A stretch of DNA of 35,228 nt from assembly GCA_003427395.1 (NCBI GenBank), contig BFEA01000181.1, positions 670,350 through 705,577 on the forward strand. Direction: 5' to 3'. Under the pieces are notes generated by a model. The model made no database searches, had not been told where the DNA came from, and saw nothing but the letters and a program-made list of their open reading frames with translations. A program made the translations under genes and the position numbers. This DNA is from Chara braunii. Its lineage: Eukaryota; Streptophyta; Charophyceae; Charales; Characeae. Positions 1 to 8,856 of the stretch are shown in pieces; the first letter of the stretch is position 1; every line of letters starts with the position of its first letter.

Positions 1-48
1 CTCCCTTGTGTTTGACACCTCTTCCTTCACTCTGCCTCTTTCCCATAG

Positions 49-130
49 CGTGCAAGTGGGCTGTTATGGCATACGGGGATGGGGGCAGCTCGCGCTCAAC
101 TTCATCAACGTGGCGAGCCTTGTACGTTAG
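49..130 (+). CDS. Candidate terminal exon of an unidentified host gene
   Basis: A pyrimidine-rich tract ending in CCCATAG (to 48) looks like a 3' splice site. After it, one frame stays open from 50 to a TAG at 128-130 and encodes about 26 residues, beginning VQVGCYGIRGWG and ending NFINVASLVR. Base 49 would complete a codon split by the intron. The 240 bases that follow are AT-rich, with TGTAAA- and AATAAT-type motifs suitable for a 3' end, and hold no other gene. The peptide has a plausible composition but I do not recognise the family, and the rest of the gene would lie left of the window. It could be a chance open frame. Confidence 0.3.
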
Positions 131-370
131 AGGCACAGTGGAGGAGGCGTTAAGAAGACTGAGAAACTGAATGATTTCAATGTGTCTTTGTTTTTGATCC
201 TTTGATTCAGTGTAAATAATTTTTGTAAAAGACTGAAAGAAAAAATAATACTGTGAAACAAAGTGTCATTCTGGTTTGTCTGTCTCTTTGCCTGTCTTTC
301 CTTTCATTTTTCTTTTCTTTGCTCATCTTATTTCTTCTTCTACTTCACATGCTAATGCTCTTAGTCAATA

Positions 371-690
371 GTTCTGTGACAATATATATGGGTTCAGCCT
401 CCTGATGAGTCGGTGAAACTCCGACGAAACAGTTTGTCACAGCCCCTCGTTTGTTGTCCTCTTCTCTCTCTCTGCCTACGGTTTTACCGGGCAGTTCTGT
501 TTGTGACGATATATATGACGATATATATATATAACTCCGACGAAACAGTTCGTCACAGCCCCTCGTTTGTTGTCCTCTTCTCCCTCTCTGCCTACGGTTT
601 ACCGGGCAGTTCTATTTGACGATATATATATATATATATCTTCACAAACAGAACTGCCCGGTAATCCGTAGGCAGAGAAAGAGAAGAGGA
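371..690. repeat. ~120-bp repeat units in direct and inverted copies, hammerhead-associated
   Basis: Two direct copies share the run from AACTCCGACGAAACAG to ACCGGGCAGTTCT (417-504 and 533-618). An earlier copy of the unit's end (AGTTCTGTGACAATATATATG, with an internal difference) lies at 370-390. A third, partial copy is inverted at 640-690, where AACAGAACTGCCCGGTAA is followed by GTAGGCAGAG. Copies are separated by TGACGATATATAT or pure TA runs (to about 730). The first copy carries a hammerhead-like core upstream. In the second, that upstream half is replaced by TA repeats. Tandem plus inverted truncated copies with a hammerhead motif resemble the ends of Penelope-like retroelements or retrozymes. 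That assignment is inference, because no coding part is present. Confidence 0.7.
402..438 (+). ncRNA. Hammerhead-ribozyme-like core motif
   Basis: The sequence has, in order: CTGATGA (402-408); stem II GTCGG/CCGAC (409-413 with 421-425), closed by a 7-base loop; GAAA (426-429); a short stem III ACA/TGT (429-431 with 435-437) closed by GTT; then GTC, with cleavage expected after 438. This is the order of invariant boxes in a hammerhead with an open helix I. The weak point is helix I. Bases directly before 402 do not pair with those after 438. Only a remote pairing exists: CTGTGACAA at 374-382 is perfectly complementary to 434-442. The motif is therefore strong but the ribozyme may be inactive or relic. 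Confidence 0.55.
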
Positions 691-733
691 TATATATTTA
701 TATATATATGTGACGATATATATATGTATATTA

Positions 734-1091
734 TGAGCGGACTGGTTGCTAGACTCGAGGCAAATCGAATATATCACACTACTTGGACCAACCCAGCAGC
801 AGCGACACCAGGATGAGGCAAGGTACCAACCATCAAGACAACTCAACAAACAATACAGGCTTGGGGGGGATGCACTTCACTTCAGTGAACGTTCCGTTGA
901 TGAAGCTCCACAATCGCTCCAACACTCCTATGCAGCAGCAGTTACGTAATCAGCACTGAACAAGCCACTTCTTCTATAGCCTACCTTCCCCCACCTTTGT
1001 CAGACTTTTCTCCACTCACTTCTCTCTCTCATCTCCCTTCTCACCGGCCTTAATCGTTGCCAACGATGTCTAGTGGATGCATCGAGCTTCA
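734..1091. other. No gene seen
   Basis: Short overlapping open frames only, none with a recognisable protein. The stretch lies between the TA-rich repeat and a primer-site-like sequence and is probably transposon leader or intergenic DNA. Confidence 0.4.
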
Positions 1092-1103
1092 GCTCCGATA
1101 CCA
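1092..1103 (-). other. Isolated primer-binding-site-like sequence
   Basis: GCTCCGATACCA is the reverse complement of TGGTATCGGAGC, the same 12 bases used as primer site (initiator Met tRNA type) by elements 1 and 2 in this window. On the minus strand it is followed by TGAAGC, as a leader would be. If real, the remnant of an LTR lies to its right (from about 1106). No second LTR or coding remnant was found, so this may be a solo end or chance. Confidence 0.35.
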
Positions 1104-2924
1104 GTTTCCTATGAACCTCTCATCTCACCACCAATGAGTGCACACAATCACACACCATGCACGAATGAGATCACACGAAGTTCATTCGAAGTTCACACTG
1201 GAGGCCAGAGAGACGAAGAGTAGGTAACACAGCTTCAGAATCCCAACAAATTATCATATGAGCAATTAAGAGTTCCAGTCACAAGCGTTCAATAGCGCAA
1301 ACACAAGTAACGGGTGTCTCCACTCAGGTACGTATCCCTCTCAATGCTCTTCTCTTTTCCTCTCTCGGTCTTCTCTCTGCCTACTACCTCCCCGTGTCCT
1401 CTCTCCCTACTTACATGCACTCATACTCTCTACTACTCAAGGACCAACTCTGAATACACCCATTGCTAATTCTGCTAACCTCTCTGAGGTCTGTTACTAA
1501 CTACTAGCACTGGCGCAGCTATGGCTGCCTTCCCTCTGCCAGCGCAGAGCAGCTACCGCAGCTCCCTCTCTCTCCCTCTACTAGCGCAGCTCCCTGGCTC
1601 AGCGCTTCGCCCCTCACAATAGGGCACAAGTGCACCAGCACTTCCGCACTTCATGTAAATAAGCAATCTGCCGAATGAGGTGGCTAGCCAATCCTTATAT
1701 TGTCTTGGGCCGAACTCCAACTCGTGCCACCCTCTGCTTCTTGGGGCTTGACTTGGTTCCGGTACCACATCCCCACGACCTGTTTTCTTTCGAATGTCAG
1801 GGCCTGGTACGTTTCCCGAATTTCCATTGGTATGTTTTTGCTTGGGCCTTTGAGTCACGACTTTTCGGTTGTGGCACATGGTTTTTGATTGTGGTTTGTG
1901 ACTCCTGCCTCTAGGACAAGACTTTTGCCTGTGGAAGTGTCTTTTGCTCATGAGATGTGACTTTCCAATATGACTTTTCATTATGAGGCGTGATTTTTGC
2001 CCCTGGGACGTGACCGTTCGCCAAGTAACTGTTGGACTTGACACCTAAGATACCCGACTGTGACTTCTGTGACACTGACCAATGGTCTTTCTTGGCCCAG
2101 GCCTCTGACCTTGAAACTCAAATTTGGGGTCCAAATCATGGAAGGCCTTTCATGTGCCTGTCTGAGTGCTTTTCGGCCTGAGTGTGTGTGACCCGCAAGG
2201 GTACTTGTTGGTTGGGAGGCCCCGCGGGGCCGGTACTTACCTGTGGCCGTGACTTTGAGGGTTGCAGCGGGAAAAACACTCAAGTAGTAGGTAGGTCGGT
2301 ACCACTCAAGTAGTGGTAGAAGTGTCGGGTACACGTGGCCGAGCAGAAGAAGACAAAAAGTTGGCATTTTTAGAGGCCCAATAGTGGTAGGCTAGAGGTA
2401 GGCGGGTACCATTCTAGGTAGCCTGAGTCTAGGGCCTGTACGGACGATATCAGAGCCTGCAATGATGTTTCCCTTCCGAAAGGGAGGAGGTACCGGCTGC
2501 TTGGAGGCCGCGCAACCTGGAAGTCACCGCCCAAGAGGCAAGTAGGCCACTATATCTCCAGGAGGAGCGAGTAACTCCTCGTTTGGGGTGTGCAAGGTTG
2601 GGCGACATACTGCTTGAGCGGGCGCTGGACTCAGAGCACTGCCTGGGAGGACGAAGGAGTGCTGGGCGGTTAGCCTAGCTATGCCGAGCAGACCAGCTTG
2701 AGGAGGAGGAAGAAGGGATCGAAGGAGGAGAGTGGCGAGGTACCTACCTGTCTATGGTGGACACCATCTTCATCACCTTGTTAGGCACCGCATCGGGAAG
2801 GCCCAGTTGGGGTAGTGCCACACCGAGGAAGCTTCAAGGCAGAGTTTAACTCTCGAGTCAATTTATTATTATGGAGAATTGTTGTTATCTGCTCTGGCGA
2901 GCGAAGTGAGTGCCAGGATAGAAT
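1104..2924. other. Long non-coding stretch with small palindromes
   Basis: No coding region could be supported. Pyrimidine-rich sequence to about 1600 gives way to GC-richer sequence from 2000. Between about 1855 and 2030, short degenerate repeats of the type GTGACTTTT recur. Around 2279 and 2304 the string CACTCAAGTAGT occurs twice, the second inside the hairpin ACCACT-CAAGT-AGTGGT. CCCTTCCGAAAGGG near 2470 is another hairpin. Open frames on either strand here lack any recognisable domain. Confidence 0.4.
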
Positions 2925-3298
2925 CAAGAAGGGAACCATTAATCTCAATTCTCTCGTCTAGACCCAAGCAAATGCACACACAGCCCAAGGCCAAGGCACA
3001 ATTCTTCAAACAGTCGATCATGGTACTATGTATAGTATCATATAGACAAAGCGACCATATGGTCAGTCAAACCAACCAACCGGATTGGAATCGAAAATCC
3101 ATATAGATAGCAAGAAGTGAACCATTAATCTCAATTCTCTCGTCTAGACCCAAGCAAATGCACACACAGCCCAAGGCCAACGCACAGTTCTTCGATAGAG
3201 TCGATCATTGTACTATGTATAGTATCATATAGACAAAGCGACCATATGGTCAGTCGAACCAACCAACCGGATTGGAATCGAAAATTCATATATATAGA
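2925..3298. repeat. 186-bp tandem duplication with internal palindromes
   Basis: Unit 1 (2925-3110) and unit 2 (3111 to about 3298) match over nearly their whole length, from CAAGAAG and CCATTAATCTCAATTCTC to the AT-rich end ATATAGATAG. There are scattered substitutions and a small change near the middle. Each unit contains the perfect 12-base palindrome GACCATATGGTC (3053-3064 in unit 1) and the near-palindrome TACTATGTATAGTA. No protein is recognisable in it. Confidence 0.9.
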
Positions 3299-3905
3299 TG
3301 TATGCCAAAAGGAAGAAAAGCGGTAAAGTCTGAACGGTCTGGATTATGAATTTAATGAGCGTTAAGCATGGCGGCCTGAAGAGCAGCGACCATAGCTGCT
3401 TCGAGTTGTCTTTGCATAGGACGGCAAAGCCCTTAGTAGTCCGCCATAACCTTGGCATGTGAGAGGAAGGTGAAGAGGGAAGCCATGGCTATGGTGGACC
3501 TATTGTTGTGGTGGCAGTAAGAGGGAACTTCGGATGTTGATTCTGGTTCAACCACTCATTGTTATTATTATTATATGGGAGAATAATAAGATTGGCGAAG
3601 GTGGAGAGAGAAGGTGGATTTGTCATTGGTCTTGCTGGTGTACATCTTCTTTGTCTTCTTCTTCTTTTTGTCTTCTTCTTTGGTCTCTATCTCTTTGCAA
3701 GTGCTTTCATTTCTTTAGCAATTGGGTGGCATTGTCTTTCCTTGTGAATTTGCACTTCGGAAATAGAGAGGATCGTAACAGTAATTAAGAAATCGCCATT
3801 TTTATCACTTTTCAATATCGTGATATGATTCACTACTCCTCACTTCCATATTTGATCGATACCACCCAACATATTACGATGGAGAAAACCATCGATCCAC
3901 AATAC
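3299..3905. other. No gene seen (left flank of element 1)
   Basis: TTCTT-rich and ATTATT-rich low-complexity sequence (3555-3690) and AT-rich sequence up to the left LTR of element 1. The overlapping open frames here come from the low-complexity run. Confidence 0.4.
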
Positions 3906-5056
3906 TGCAAGGAATATGAGCGAGAGCAATAGACAAAAATCCAAGTTGCAAAATCACGAAGTACCAAGTTGCAAAATCACGAAGTAGATAGTCATGTACC
4001 AAGCAAAGAGCACAATGCACCAAGATACCATCCAAATAAGAGCAATACAATGGACTCAAGTGCCAATGTCGACGCTCTCAACCAACACCGTATCCAATGT
4101 CACTCCTACTGCCTGGCGCCCAGCGCCCAGCCTACACTACTCAGCCTATCTATCCTATCTACGTTCATGCGACTGGATCACATCGAAATTGAAAACCATT
4201 GTACGTGACGTCCTCATCAATCCAGACCGCCAGCATACACCATGTACTTTCTGTCTCCTTCCCTCATCACACCTCGACACCCCACCTCATGCGCCTCCTA
4301 CCGAAGACCACCTTCGCCATCACCTGCTTCCCGCATGCGCAGCCCGGTTATGGTTGCCGTGCGCCCGCTGCCACTGCAACGCCCCTCTCACCTATGGGCG
4401 CCCGCGTGCGCTCTCATAAGTAGTGCTACCGCAGCTGCTTGTGCGACGACGCAACAGCTTGGCCGCAATCCCTACACAGGCCAGAATGCTTGAGCCTGGA
4501 CGGGACACTTTCTTTTATGGAAAGTGCAACCCTATGTTCGGCTGCCTGGGCCTGGCTGGGTGAGTTTCCAGTAGCTTCTAGTCGGGCCCCGGTGTCTGCT
4601 CCCAGGCCCACTTTTGCTGTTACAGGCCTGGGCCCTTTACAGTTGGGCACATCCAGGCAGCCCTCCAAGCTCCAAGTGTTTGCCTCATTCCTGATGACTC
4701 GTGGTGCATGTGTGACGACAATGCTGCATTCTAATTGGCCCGCGGCCAGTCCGTGATGTGTAGGCCTTCTACAGCTTGTGCCCAGCGTGCAACCGCTTGA
4801 GCCTTGGGCGCAACTATACAGCGCAGCTCCTACTTCTGGAAGGACCCTCCAAAGGCTCACGTTGCTCGGTAAACAACTAGCGTGCTGCAACTGTCTGATA
4901 CCCCACATGGAAAATGTCAAAAGGAGGCCTCACGTGGATATTCAGGCCCGCTTTCACTTAGGGCTGGCACAATGCTTGCTGGGGGCCACAACCCAGAACA
5001 CTTGCATGTTTGTAAGGACCCCGTGAGGGATCAGTCCTCTCATTCCATCTCCCTCA
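3906..5056 (-). repeat. 3' LTR of element 1
   Basis: This is a direct repeat of 10783-11926. Matching blocks run the whole length, for example AGTCATGTACCAAGCA near the left end, GGGGCCACA followed by CAGAACACTTGCATGT, and CCCGTGAGGG near the right end. On the minus strand it starts TGAGGGAG and ends CTTGCA, giving the usual TG...CA. Differences from the other LTR are frequent (mostly single-base, plus small indels), so the insertion is old. No coding region of its own is supported. Confidence 0.88.
3941..3986. repeat. 23-bp tandem duplication inside the left LTR
   Basis: A 23-base unit beginning CCAAGTTGCAAAATCACGAA occurs twice back to back (3941-3963, 3964-3986), perfectly matched. The right LTR has only one, diverged copy (about 10820-10845), so the duplication arose after insertion. 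Confidence 0.9.
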
Positions 5057-5081
5057 GCTTCGAAAGTCCGTGGAGATGCTT

Positions 5082-5390
5082 TTACGCAGGTGCTTTCCCC
5101 TTCAGTCTCCTTTCATATTCAGCCACGATCTGAGGTGCTGTTATGACGAGCTCCTCTTTTGTGAACCAACGATCTTCCTTTGGATCAGTATGATGCTTGA
5201 ATCTGACCCGGTACTCCCTCATAGGTTTGGGCGGTCTTCCCCTGCCCACAGGCTTGGGAACAGGCATGTCTCTATGGTCCAAAATGTCGTCAATGTCCAC
5301 ATGGCCATCCATGGTTGGGGGCAGCATTGACCTCCTTGAAAGGTGTAAGCTTGGAAGCTTGACATACAGGGTAAGTGCGCAGATGACCAA
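5082..5390 (-). pseudogene. Element 1 pol: C-terminal chromodomain-like tail
   Basis: The 102-residue frame ends the polyprotein. Its second half (from about residue 58) holds EYRVRF, then EDRWFTKEEL, then a helix ending AEYERRLKGK. This has the strand-strand-strand-helix pattern of a chromodomain placed after the integrase, but the usual tryptophan-centred WTGY and TWEP motifs are replaced by RF and RWF. Element 2 has the same layout (KVKL, EARWFSKKEL), so the form is a lineage feature rather than damage to one copy. The reading frame before residue 20 probably continues upstream through the broken integrase C-terminal part. Confidence 0.65.
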
Positions 5391-5714
5391 GGATTTTTAT
5401 GATGTACGGGGGACCATCGAAATCACTACCCACGATATCTAGGACTTCCTAAGGACCGATTTACTTCGGCATCAGTTTCTTAGAGATTCTGAATTCGTGT
5501 CCCAGTTCACTAGCCTTTACCCAGACACGTTCCCCTACTTGAAATGTGGATTGTCGTCTGTGTTTGTTCTCAGAGGCACTCATTGCCTCTTGAGATTTTC
5601 TGATTGCCTGCTGCAACAACTTCTCATACTAGACACCAAACTCTATGGTTAGAGGAGTTGCAGCTGATCGGTTTTCAGGAGGGAGGAAGTCTAGTGTAGA
5701 TCTAGGCCTCCACC
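5391..5714 (-). pseudogene. Element 1 pol: integrase C-terminal domain, broken
   Basis: Minus-strand translation gives NKHRRQSTFQVGERVWVK, then a region with HEFRISKKLMPK, stop, IGP, stop, EVL, then VGSDFDGPPYIIKI. The F.VGE.VW pattern and following beta-rich part match the SH3-like DNA-binding C-terminal domain of gypsy integrases, and align with 19772-20060 in element 2. Two in-frame stops lie near 5450-5466. The second (TAG) stands where element 2 has Trp (TGG), a G-to-A change. Confidence 0.7.
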
Positions 5715-6200
5715 TCACATGTAGCTGATTGGGATTGACGTTGGTGGTGCTACGTACAATGTTATTGTACACGCTGGTGAGAGGAAGTTTCTCATCCAGT
5801 CGTTCTGGCTGGGCTTGATGTAATGTCTCAACAAATGTTGCTCCACGCGGTTCATCTGTTCTGCTTGGCCGTTGGCTTCGGGATGATTCCCCGAAGTCAT
5901 TTGGAGGTGGCTTCCCATCTGTTCAGCATTCCTCTTCCACATCTCGCTGGTGAATCGGACATCTCTGTCACTAACGATGGTCTTGGGCAGTCCAAAGTCA
6001 CATACCCAGTTATCCATAAATAACTTGATGATGTGCTCAGTTTTGGCAGTCTCTGGCATATGGATTAGTCTAGCGTACTTAGTGAACTTGTCTACTATAA
6101 CGAATATGTGCCTTTTGCCACTCTTGCTGGTCACGAGGGTATCCATGAAGTCCATGGAGACACTTTGTCCCGCACCGACAGGAATGGGCAAAGGCTTCAA
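5715..6200 (-). pseudogene. Element 1 pol: integrase catalytic core
   Basis: The 161-residue frame carries the retroviral-type integrase core: Asp17 in SMDFMD, Asp78 in IVSDRDVRF, and Glu114 in NGQAEQMNR. Exactly 35 residues separate Asp78 and Glu114, so the D,D-35-E triad is intact. It would join the cDNA to host DNA. The start Met is internal to the polyprotein. The frame upstream is closed by stops in the zinc-binding part, and downstream it fails after the IKPSQNDW block, so the protein is not made whole. Confidence 0.9.
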
Positions 6201-6389
6201 TAACCCAAGTGGGGCTGGAGTGCGCGGCTTATCCCGCTGACAGATTTAACAAGTCTGAATGTATTTCTTCGCATCGTCAAGTGTACTAGGCCACCAGAAA
6301 CGTTGCACTAAATTAGCACTAGTCTGCTTGTAGCCGAGGGACTAGTCGCGTCATGACACTCGCCTAAAAATAAACTACGAAGAATCTCG
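6201..6389 (-). pseudogene. Element 1 pol: integrase zinc-binding (HHCC) remnant
   Basis: Minus-strand translation reads GYKQTSANLVQRFWWPS, a helix, TC, stop, ICQRDKPRTPAPLG, running directly into the catalytic core. RFWWP followed by the C-x2-C pair is typical of the N-terminal zinc domain of gypsy integrases. One in-frame TAA splits the two cysteines, and two further stops lie before GYKQ, where the paired histidines should be (only HD-like traces remain). Confidence 0.7.
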
Positions 6390-6827
6390 CTAGATGCAAC
6401 ACAACCTTTTGAACCCTGCCTTTTCAAGAAAGTGTAACCCATCCACCATTGTAAACCCATCTGATGTGGCCTTGTCTTGGGCCTCTAGTCTGCGTATGAT
6501 GTCCATCATGATGGGATCTTCCTTGTAGGCATCCACCATCAATCGAGTTACTTCGTTAGATATGCCAAACTCAATAATTAGTGTACCGAGGTAGTCTGCC
6601 CTACGAGATAGCGCATCCACAACTTTGTTGTACTCTCCTTTCACATAGTCTAGCCTGAAGTCATATTGATCTATGACTTCAATCCAGTTTGATTGCATTG
6701 CCGAGAACAGGCTGTGTCTTGATTCACTTGAGCGTCTGGTGGACGGTTCTGAAACAAAAGAAGCTACCAAGTAGATAATGTCTCTAGTGGACAAGGGCTT
6801 TGTAAAGGGCGTAGAGTTCCCTCTCAT
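6390..6827 (-). pseudogene. Element 1 pol: RNase H C-terminal part and linker
   Basis: Within this 145-residue frame, DYVKGEYNKVVDALSRRAD is the conserved C-terminal signature of the gypsy RNase H domain (normally ending in ADALSR). The following ~70 residues are the linker leading to integrase. The first ~40 residues do not match the family, so a frameshift upstream has joined unrelated sequence. RNase H would remove the RNA template during cDNA synthesis. Confidence 0.8.
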
Positions 6828-7138
6828 AGGTGAACTTTGCCCACTTCTTCAACGACATCTTCTTACTCATGCACACGATCGGCCTCGACTCCTTTCCCTT
6901 CCTGTTGAGCCAACACTGCGCCAATGCCATATTGGCTTGCGTCGGTGGTCGTGACGAATGGCCTCTCCGGATCGGAGACCATGAGAACCTCATGATTCAC
7001 GAGAGCATACTTCAACCGTTTGAAGGCTGCCTCACATTCGTTTGTCCATTTCCATGGTGTGTCAAGGCGTGTTAGATCAGTCAAAGGGGTAGCCACCGTG
7101 CTATAGTTCTTCACAAAGTTGCGGTAGTAGCTTGTCAT
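6784..7138 (-). pseudogene. Element 1 pol: RT connection and RNase H N-terminal part
   Basis: Frame 7138-6863 reads SYYRNFVKNYSTVATPLTDL (thumb/connection), then AAFKRLKYAL, then FVTTTDASQYGIGAVLAQ, the start of RNase H with its first catalytic Asp retained. The family match continues in a second frame (about 6880-6784) with SRPIVCMSKKM and NYT-like FTYERELYAL, so a one- or two-base indel lies near 6890. Confidence 0.85.
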
Positions 7139-7295
7139 CCCTTAGAAAGATCTGATCTCGCTGACAGACTAAGGTCGTGGCAAGTCACGTATGCTAGCCA
7201 CTTTTGCATCTTCAGGCCTAATCCCTTCCGCACATATCTCATGACCCAAGTACAAGATTTTTGTGCGACCGAACTCGCATTTCTCTAAGTTAAAG
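7139..7295 (-). pseudogene. Element 1 pol: RT palm/thumb segment with stops
   Basis: Minus-strand translation gives KCEFGRTKILYLGHEICAEG, then a segment with DAKVASIRDLPRP, stop, SVSEIRSF, stop. YLGH followed by I..EG and a short helix before the YYR block is the standard gypsy RT order. Two in-frame stops are present. Confidence 0.75.
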
Positions 7296-7604
7296 TTACT
7301 TGTGTTGTCGGAGGAGTGAAAGTGCAGTTTCTACATGTTGTGCATGCTCCTCGATTGTTCTATCGAAGATAAGAATATTGTCAAGGTACACGACGACAAA
7401 CTTATCCAAGTAGTCATGAAACACCCTATTCATGGCATGCTGGAATGTACTCGGTGCATTGCAAAGACCAAAAGGCATCACCACAAACTCGTGTAGACCG
7501 TACCTGGTCTGGAATGCGGTTTTTTGTTGACCTTTTGGTCTAATGGCAATCTGATGGTAGTCGAACTTTAAGTTTATCTTTGTAAAGTACTTACATCCTT
7601 GCAC
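7296..7604 (-). pseudogene. Element 1 pol: reverse transcriptase palm with mutated active site
   Basis: The 102-residue frame spans RT motifs A to C. CKYFTKINLK (residues 4-13) is motif A, but Asn11 (AAC) stands where the catalytic Asp belongs. FVVMPFGLCNAPSTFQ is motif B. VVYLDNILIF (71-80) is motif C with Asn76 (AAT) in place of the second Asp of YxDD. Both changes are G-to-A on the coding strand. The enzyme would have been inactive even without the frameshifts. Element 2 keeps YLDD at the matching place. Confidence 0.92.
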
Positions 7605-8095
7605 CCTATCTAATAGGTCATCGATACGGGGTAGAGGCTCTGCGTTCTTAACGATGATGCATTGAGGCCTCTGTAATCAATGCACATTCTTAATGATCCC
7701 CCCTTCTTCAGTACGAATAGTATTGGTGCCATCCCTTGACGATGAACCTCATCCAACTCGGTCGGAGCCATCCTATAGATCCTCCCTTTTGGTTTTTTAC
7801 GGCGCGGGATTACTTATATGGCATGGACAACCTCCTTGTCTACGACCCTTGAAGGCTCCTCAAACAGAATAGGGTACTTAGCAACGGCAACTTCTATCTA
7901 TGGGGGTGATTTAACGGCCTCCCCTTTCTCAGAGACAACGACTAAGTACATGCCCTCCTTTTGGTTCTGTTTATAATAATTGTAAAACACAGAGGCACAC
8001 ATGCACCCGTAGGAGTCATCTGACCTACTAGCTTTATACTTAGCTAGTCTAACGATCCTCCCACCAGGCAAAACATGCTTTAGCACTTTTCGGTC
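7605..8095 (-). pseudogene. Element 1 pol: RT fingers and protease-RT linker, broken
   Basis: Minus-strand translation includes [20 protein letters not shown], immediately followed by YRGLN, the fingers motif of gypsy RT (VKK.DGS.R.C.DYR.LN). It then breaks in frame before reaching the palm. The region nearer the protease (frame 8086-7898) has no recognisable motif and is probably the spacer. Confidence 0.65.
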
Positions 8096-8587
8096 TTAGT
8101 CAAACTGGGGTTTGGCAACCTCAAGGTAGTACATACCGAACAACATATCAAATGGTAAGTCATCGCTAACTAGGAACAAAATCTGGTGATTAAGTTCCCC
8201 ACCTCCATAAGAGAAGGTGCAAACCACGTCCTTAACGTAGTCCTTTACCATCATGCGCTCTTTATTTGCTAGAGTAGATGCTACAGGTCTACTGAAGCGT
8301 TGCACCCGGTCCCCCAGGCGCAGTCTCTCAACGCAGTCGCGATTTATAAAGTTTCGTGTGGAGCCAGTGTCTATGAAGGCACCACACTTGCGGCCACCTA
8401 CACCGACTTCCATAATGAAATGCTCCCCTCTAGGACCTCTTGATAGTGCCACCCAAGACTCGCAAGGGTCCCTTGCCAACCACTCGGTTTCCGAGTCTTC
8501 TAAGGCTTCAAACACATCCAACGAACAGAGTGTCGTTTGGTCAAGATGTGTCTGCGGGGTGACTAACGTGTGAATAGCTTCAGCCAC
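8096..8587 (-). pseudogene. Element 1 aspartic protease
   Basis: The 163-residue frame carries a retroviral-type aspartic protease. The active-site motif is Asp73-Thr-Gly-Ser76 in CGAFIDTGSTRNFI, and the flap and C-terminal parts follow (SRPVASTLANKE; LFLVSDDLPFDMLFGM). The family normally has G(M/L)DWL near the end, here GMYYLE. The protease would cleave the gag-pol precursor. The active site is intact, which makes this the best-preserved domain of element 1 after the integrase core. It may extend N-terminally into the gag frame. Confidence 0.88.
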
Positions 8588-8856
8588 TATTGAAGTGGTG
8601 AGGGTACATCAACCACTTCAGCATGAGCAGAAGCAGCTACTTCCACTGGCCAGATGTGTTTCCCGAGGTGGTGCTCGACGCTCGTAGAACCTCCTCCTTG
8701 GGCGGAAGTCCCTCCAAAACCACCTTTGGCGGGTATCTTCTGAGAGACCTTCGCATTCTTGCATCTAAACTGTTGATGGTCGTACTCGCCACAGTTGATG
8801 CAAGCCCCTCGGGAATATTTGTCCCTCCACGCATCTTGATATAGGCCAACTCTCAC
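8588..8856 (-). pseudogene. Element 1 gag: zinc knuckle segment
   Basis: In this 89-residue frame CINCGEYDHQQFRC (residues 19-32) is a CCHC zinc knuckle with the spacing C-x2-C-x4-H-x4-C, the RNA-binding motif of gag nucleocapsid. A Gly/Ser-rich linker follows, leading to the protease. The first Met is not a natural start, because gag similarity (a coiled-coil part) continues upstream in broken frames. Confidence 0.85.

Noticed and set aside
413-849. Overlapping open frames with Tyr-Ile repeats
   Set aside because: They run through TA microsatellites and the repeat units and have no recognisable domain.
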